From the IMG/VR virus record IMGVR_UViG_3300021961_010926, positions 1 through 57,932 of that record: a DNA stretch of 57,932 nt. One strand, 5' to 3'. This DNA is from a virus. Numbering within the stretch: position 1 is the first letter of the stretch; every line of letters begins with the position of its first letter. A program made the translations under genes and the position numbers. Positions 53,412 through 57,932 of this stretch are shown piece after piece. The notes beneath the pieces are model-generated. The model had not been told where the DNA came from and made no database searches. It saw nothing but the letters and a program-made list of their open reading frames with translations.

Positions 53412-54788
53412 TTATGATATTCGTGTGCTTCTTATTGCTAGCGCATGGTAGTAATGTTGGGGGTCGCTGATGATCGCCCAGTCAGTAAAACCACCTACAA
53501 CAGAGACTGGCGAGGATTGGTTGCTAGTACCATTATCTCCTAGACTACCATTATATGACTCCCCCCATGACCATACAGTACCGTTTTGTCTTAACCCCAT
53601 ACTTTTTCTATAGCCAGCGGAAACTTGACACCAATCGGTAAAGCCCCCTACTACGGAAACAGGGGATGATCTATTAGTAGTACAATTATTACCTAGCCTA
53701 CCTGAGGTTCCGCAACCCCATGACCATGCTGTTCCATTAGTTCTCACCGCTAAAGCATGCGTACTGGCGCTGACTTGACACCAATCAGTAAAACCACCTA
53801 CAACAGACACGGGCGATCTCTTACTTACTATTGTATTATCACCTAATCTACCAGCCGTATTATCTCCCCATGCATAAAGAGTACCGTCTTGTCTTACAGC
53901 GGCAGTAAAATAACCTGTGCTCACCTGACACCAATTAGTAAATCCCCCTACTACTGATACCGGCGATGATTTATTAACATTAGTATTGTCCCCTAATTGA
54001 CCCTGACCGTTATATCCCCACGACCAAAGTGTACCATCTTGTTTTACACCATGACCTCTTCCGGGTCCGCTCGGTGTCGCGGCAACTTGACACCAATCGG
54101 TAAAGCCCCCTACAACGGAAACAGGGGATAAAACAACAGCACCGGAACCGGTATTATTACCTAAACCCCCATTATCACGATAACCCCATCCCCAAGCAGT
54201 ACCGTTAGATCTTACACCTAGACTGGTAAAATTACCAGCAGAAACCTGACACCAGTCTGTAAACCCCCCGACCACTGATACGGGCGAGGATTTAGCTACT
54301 TCAGTATTATCCCCTAGTCTACCTCCGACACCGTTACCCCATCCCCATGCTGTACCGTTAGTTCTGACTGCTAGCGTGTGGTTATAACCAGCGCTTACTT
54401 GACACCAGCTAGTAACTCCTCCCACTACTGATACCGGTGATGATTTACTAACAACAGTATTATCTCCTAACTGACCGCAATTATTTCTACCCCAAGCATA
54501 TGCAACATTATTATAAACAGGATCAGGTGAAACTTGTGACCAAACATTACCGTTACTAAAATATAAACGATCTACATTCTGCACAAAGTACAGCCAACCT
54601 TCATGTACTGAAACGTTGGGTAAATTGCAGGTTTGATCTATTGTTCTAATTTGACCCATGTTGAAAGTTTGAGCTGCCTTAGCAAGCTCAATATAGTACA
54701 TGGTAGAATTAACGTTATCCGCTGCAGCCAATGTATTGGCACTCTCAACAGCAGATTGAAACTGTACTTGTAGGTTGTTTATGTTCAT
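53412..54788 (-). CDS. RCC1-repeat (seven-blade) protein D
   Basis: 458 residues. The head (MNINNLQVQFQSAVESANTL, then LPNVSVHEGWLYFVQNVDRL, YFSNGNVW) is followed by seven RCC1 blades with the usual WG-N--GQLGDNT...SSPVSVVGG, FTDWCQVSAG pattern. One blade is disrupted by SGAVVLSPV, and the next has an enlarged loop (CQVAATPSGPGRGHGVKQ). ATG overlaps the stop of protein E as ATGA. Same inferred tail-fibre/receptor role. Confidence 0.85.
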   Translation of the reverse strand: MNINNLQVQFQSAVESANTLAAADNVNSTMYYIELAKAAQTFNMGQIRTIDQTCNLPNVSVHEGWLYFVQNVDRLYFSNGNVWSQVSPDPVYNNVAYAWGRNNCGQLGDNTVVSKSSPVSVVGGVTSWCQVSAGYNHTLAVRTNGTAWGWGNGVGGRLGDNTEVAKSSPVSVVGGFTDWCQVSAGNFTSLGVRSNGTAWGWGYRDNGGLGNNTGSGAVVLSPVSVVGGFTDWCQVAATPSGPGRGHGVKQDGTLWSWGYNGQGQLGDNTNVNKSSPVSVVGGFTNWCQVSTGYFTAAVRQDGTLYAWGDNTAGRLGDNTIVSKRSPVSVVGGFTDWCQVSASTHALAVRTNGTAWSWGCGTSGRLGNNCTTNRSSPVSVVGGFTDWCQVSAGYRKSMGLRQNGTVWSWGESYNGSLGDNGTSNQSSPVSVVGGFTDWAIISDPQHYYHALAIRSTRIS

Positions 54789-56143
54789 GAGTCTAAATTA
54801 TACCTTATACCTAGCACATGGCCAAAACCTGCTGAAACTTGACACCAATTAGTTAATCCCCCTATTACTGATACAGGGGATGATCTACTGAAGGCTTGAA
54901 GCCCTTCACCTAATTGACCGTAGTTGTTTTGACCCCATCCCCAAATTGTACCGTTAGTTCTTACAGCCGCAGCATTACCAACACCTGCATCTGCCTGACA
55001 CCAATCTGTAAACCCACCTACTACAGAAACAGGTGATGAACTGTCAGTAGTACTATTATTACCTAATCGACCCGAACCGTTATACCCCCAAGCCCAGAGG
55101 GTCCCGCCTGATCTTAATCCAATACTAAAACTATTTCCACCTGATACTTGACACCAATCTGTAAATCCCCCTACAACAGATACGGGGGAGGATTTAGAAA
55201 CAGTAGAATTATCACCTAATCTTCCGTTACTACCGTTACCCCAAGCCCATGCAGTACCATTTTGTCTTACCCCTAGGGAATGTTGGGACTGACTGAGTGC
55301 AGCGCTTACCTGACACCAATCAGTAAACCCTCCTACAACAGATACAGGAGAGGTTCTAGTAGTAGTACTATTATCACCTAAGTTACCATTACTATTATTT
55401 CCCCAACCCCAAGCAGTACCGTTTTGTCTTACAGCTAAAGCAAAATCGGACCCCCCTGATACCTGACACCAGTTAGTAAATCCCCCTACTACAGAAACAG
55501 GGGATGATTTACTTACTGTAGTACTATCACCTATTTGACCTTGAGCGTTGTAACCCCAAGCCCAAAGAGTTCCGTTTTGTCTTACACCTAAAGAGAATCT
55601 TATATTATTACCAAAAAACCCCCCGGCACTTATCTGACACCAATCTGTAAAACCACCTACAACCGATACAGGAGATGATCTAGATGTTGTAGAATTATCA
55701 CCTAAACTACCGTAAAAGTTTTGACCCCAGCCCCAAGCAGTACCATTGGTACGCACGGCAAGTGAATTACGTGTTCCTGCTGAAACTTGACACCAATCTA
55801 TAAAATTACCAACAACTGACACTGGAGAAGTTCTTTGTGTAACTGTATTATCACCCAATTGACCGGCATTATTAAACCCCCAAGCATACATAAATCCTTG
55901 AGGTATTTGATTGATAGTATCTATTGATACCCAATTAGTACTATTACTATAATAAATTCCCAACCCTCTAACATAATACATTTTACCAGTAGATGCAGAT
56001 GCCGCAGGTAAATCCACTATAGCATTTACGTGATTTACTTGACCTGCTTTCATTAAGTCAACTGACTTAGTTACAGCTAACTGATTATAGGTATTATCGC
56101 TAACTTTAGATTGAAGCTTTAAAATTAAATTAGTAATATCCAT
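54785..56143 (-). CDS. RCC1-repeat (seven-blade) protein E
   Basis: 452 residues. The head (MDITNLILKLQSKVSDNTYN, then LPAASASTGKMYYVRGLGIY, YSNSTNW) is followed by seven RCC1 blades. Inserts occur within blades, such as SAGGFFGNNIRFSLGVRQ and SAALSQSQHSLGVRQ. A 58-bp tract (55061-55118) is identical to one in protein B. Several blades share WGYNGSGRLG with protein B. ATGA overlap with D and three bases from protein F. Confidence 0.85.
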   Translation of the reverse strand: MDITNLILKLQSKVSDNTYNQLAVTKSVDLMKAGQVNHVNAIVDLPAASASTGKMYYVRGLGIYYSNSTNWVSIDTINQIPQGFMYAWGFNNAGQLGDNTVTQRTSPVSVVGNFIDWCQVSAGTRNSLAVRTNGTAWGWGQNFYGSLGDNSTTSRSSPVSVVGGFTDWCQISAGGFFGNNIRFSLGVRQNGTLWAWGYNAQGQIGDSTTVSKSSPVSVVGGFTNWCQVSGGSDFALAVRQNGTAWGWGNNSNGNLGDNSTTTRTSPVSVVGGFTDWCQVSAALSQSQHSLGVRQNGTAWAWGNGSNGRLGDNSTVSKSSPVSVVGGFTDWCQVSGGNSFSIGLRSGGTLWAWGYNGSGRLGNNSTTDSSSPVSVVGGFTDWCQADAGVGNAAAVRTNGTIWGWGQNNYGQLGEGLQAFSRSSPVSVIGGLTNWCQVSAGFGHVLGIRYNLDS

Positions 56144-56146
56144 AGT

Positions 56147-57490
56147 TTAAAATCCGCAACTCTTTCTTATAGCCAAGCTAGAATTTCCCCCGCCTGATAC
56201 ATCCCACCAATCTGTATACCCGCCTACCACAGATACCGGTGACGACCGATTAGTAGTACAATTATTACCTAAGGAGTCGCCGTTCCCCCAACTCCAAAGC
56301 GTACCATTTTGTCTTAATCCTAGCGAATGTGTAGAACCAGCACTTATTTTACACCAATCGGTAAATCCCCCTACTACCGATACTGGTGAAGGTTGACTAC
56401 CAATGGCACTATTATTACCTAATTGTCCGCTTGCACCTCGTCCCCAACCCCAAGCCGTTCCGTTTTGTCGTACACCTAATGAAAACATGTACCCGCCGGA
56501 TAATTGACACCAATTTGTAAATCCTCCTATTACTGATACAGGGGACGATCTAGTATATCCTGCGCCGCTGTAGCCATCGCCTAATTGACCGTAATAATTG
56601 TTGCCCCATGCCCAAGCTGTGCCTCCTGTTCTTATCGCTAAAGAATGTTTAAACCCGGTCGATAGCTGGCACCAATCGGTAAACCCTCCTACTACGGAGA
56701 CTGGTGAACTTGTAGATGATGTACTATTATTCCCCAACTGACCACAGTCATTAAACCCCCAAGCCCAAATTGTTCCATTAGTTCTTAAACCTAGGGAATG
56801 AAATCCTCCTGCAGATACACGAGACCAGTCAGAAAATGCAATGATAGAAACAGGAGATGTTCTATTAGTAGTACTATTATTTCCTAATCTTCCGCTGCCA
56901 CCGCAACCCCAAGCCCAAGCCGTGCTATTGGTTCGTACCCCCAGGGAATGTTCTCTTCCTGCTGAAACCTGACACCAATCTGTAAACCCACCTACTACCG
57001 AAACAGGTGATGATTTATTTTCCGTTGTATTATCCCCTAATCTACCACACGTATTATTTCCCCACGCCCTTGCAGTACCGTTAGAACGAACGGCTAATGA
57101 ATGACAAAGACCGGATGAAACTTGACACCAATCTGTAAAGATTCCTACAACAGATACGGGTGAAGATTTATTTACCGTAGTATTGTCTCCTAACTGCCCA
57201 TCGCTATTATTTCCCCACGACCAAACAGCGCTCGTTATACCGCTTACATCGCTTGTCCAAGCAGCCCCGGTGCTAAAATAGTACTTAGATTCATTTGTAA
57301 CGTATACAAATCTACCAGTATTACAAGAAGCGGTAGGCAATGAGGCTTGACATGCAACACTAAAAACAGTACATTTATCATTAAGCTGACATTCAGAACC
57401 AGTTAACTGAAGTATCTCTAATGCAGTTAAATTAGATCGAGTAGCTGCTTGATTTATACAGTTGATTAAATCATTAACACCAAAAGTCAT
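56147..57490 (-). CDS. RCC1-repeat (seven-blade) protein F
   Basis: 447 residues. The head (MTFGVNDLINCINQAATRSN, then LPTASCNTGRFVYVTNESKY, YFSTGAAW) is followed by seven RCC1 blades; the last is shortened (WSWGNGDSLGNNCTTNRSSP). It is the first of the six paralogues in transcription order. A blade carries RARAWGNN instead of AWAWG. It ends in SLAIRKSCGF. The gene lies a single base from the stop of the fibre-like protein upstream. Confidence 0.85.
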   Translation of the reverse strand: MTFGVNDLINCINQAATRSNLTALEILQLTGSECQLNDKCTVFSVACQASLPTASCNTGRFVYVTNESKYYFSTGAAWTSDVSGITSAVWSWGNNSDGQLGDNTTVNKSSPVSVVGIFTDWCQVSSGLCHSLAVRSNGTARAWGNNTCGRLGDNTTENKSSPVSVVGGFTDWCQVSAGREHSLGVRTNSTAWAWGCGGSGRLGNNSTTNRTSPVSIIAFSDWSRVSAGGFHSLGLRTNGTIWAWGFNDCGQLGNNSTSSTSSPVSVVGGFTDWCQLSTGFKHSLAIRTGGTAWAWGNNYYGQLGDGYSGAGYTRSSPVSVIGGFTNWCQLSGGYMFSLGVRQNGTAWGWGRGASGQLGNNSAIGSQPSPVSVVGGFTDWCKISAGSTHSLGLRQNGTLWSWGNGDSLGNNCTTNRSSPVSVVGGYTDWWDVSGGGNSSLAIRKSCGF

Positions 57491-57493
57491 TGT

Positions 57494-57932
57494 TTACCCC
57501 AGTGCTAATATAGATAACGTTCTCGCGTATTGATCGGTAACTCCTTCTGCCCCACCACCAGTTGCTGTGGAGTTAATTCTACCATTAGCGTCGATAGTTA
57601 TACTTTGTCCGGCTGTTAGAGCTGCTACAACTCTAGTATTAGTAAAATATAGATTACCGGATTCAGCTATGTTAGCCGTTGAAAGAACAACTGTACCGGT
57701 AAGACCGTTAACGGAATCGACTGCACCACCACCAGTTGCTGTGGAGTTAATTCTTCCATTGGCATCGATAGTGATACTCTGGCCAGCTGATAGCGCAGCA
57801 ATAGACCTAGCATTGGTAAAATATAAATTACCGGACTCGGCTATGTTAGCAGTAGTTAAGGTGACTGTACCAGTAAGATCGTTAACGGAAACGACATTAG
57901 CTGTAGAGCTAAAGACACCGGTACCGCTTGAA
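57494..57932 (-). CDS. repeat-containing tail-fibre-like protein, C-terminal part
   Basis: The gene enters from the right, so only about 145 C-terminal residues are visible, ending in TDQYARTLSILALG. They include at least two 58-residue repeats: VNGLTGTVVLSTANIAESGN, LYFTNTRVVAALTAGQSITI, DANGRINSTATGGGA. The DNA period is 174 bp. Such TGTV/LYFTN-type repeats are typical of long phage tail fibres. It is upstream of the RCC1 array and likely part of the same fibre complex. Confidence 0.75.
   Translation of the reverse strand, partial: SSGTGVFSSTANVVSVNDLTGTVTLTTANIAESGNLYFTNARSIAALSAGQSITIDANGRINSTATGGGAVDSVNGLTGTVVLSTANIAESGNLYFTNTRVVAALTAGQSITIDANGRINSTATGGGAEGVTDQYARTLSILALG

Noticed and set aside
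48638-57490. Dense short repeats suggesting noncoding satellite or CRISPR DNA
   Set aside because: The repeats are in frame and encode RCC1 blades in long uninterrupted genes.
1-57932. Prophage or temperate signals (integrase, repressor, attachment sites)
   Set aside because: None seen; gene content is that of a lytic T4-type phage. No tRNA gene was recognised either, though a scan with a dedicated tool was not possible.

Overview
The window is part of the genome of a lytic, T4-superfamily contractile-tailed phage. The evidence is a near-complete T4-type set in T4-like order: neck gp13/gp14, sheath stabiliser gp15, terminase gp16/gp17, sheath gp18, tube gp19, portal gp20, prohead core and protease gp67-like/gp21/gp22, capsid gp23. 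It also carries T4-type UvsY, UvsW, late sigma factor gp55 and gp46/gp47. Small-protein families and a MazG-like/phosphoribosyltransferase/class-II amidotransferase complement resemble marine and freshwater T4-like phages; the host cannot be named. Nearly all genes lie on the minus strand. The exceptions are two NUMOD3-type homing-endonuclease-like genes. No tRNA, integrase or CRISPR array was seen.

Layout from low to high coordinates (transcription runs right to left). 1-4.5 kb: a G+C-richer block of short unknown genes built as cassettes. Each has a near-identical sigma70-type promoter (17-bp spacer, conserved spacer sequence), a short leader with a strong ribosome binding site, one to three small genes and often a palindromic hairpin. 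4.5-5.2 kb: a homing-endonuclease-like gene between 23-bp direct repeats, then noncoding DNA with tandem hairpins. 5.2-12.7 kb: about thirty tightly overlapping small genes, including a four-copy tandem paralogue family, an APS-kinase-like protein, a DEDD exonuclease, membrane microproteins and a phosphoribosyltransferase. 12.7-24.9 kb: recombination nuclease gp46/gp47 and a full 7-deazaguanine locus (FolE, QueD, QueE, QueC, QueF, a DpdA-like transglycosylase, a PurN-like formyltransferase, a class-II amidotransferase), ending with gp55. 24.9-27.7 kb: UvsW, UvsY and a glycosyltransferase. 27.7-41.6 kb: head, neck, tail and packaging genes with gp55-type late promoters (TATAAATA). 41.6-48.6 kb: a surface-glycan-like module (glycosyltransferases, sulfotransferase, methyltransferase, kinase-like fusion) with an Mrp-type Fe-S carrier ATPase. 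48.6-57.5 kb: six paralogous RCC1-repeat proteins, each with exactly seven blades, interrupted by one tail-accessory gene. 57.5 kb-end: the C-terminus of a repeat-containing fibre-like protein.

How the parts fit. The deazaguanine genes can make preQ0 from GTP, reduce it to preQ1, exchange it into DNA in place of guanine, and possibly N-formylate it. This would predict a 7-(formylamino)methyl-7-deazaguanine-type genome modification that resists restriction. A short RNA element just upstream of queE has the geometry and A-rich tail of class-I preQ1 riboswitches, although the base aligned with the ligand-reading C is an A. gp55 recognises the late promoters of the virion genes. The RCC1 array looks like a set of interchangeable beta-propeller tip or receptor-binding proteins shuffled by gene conversion. 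All functional statements are from sequence reading only; no database search was run.
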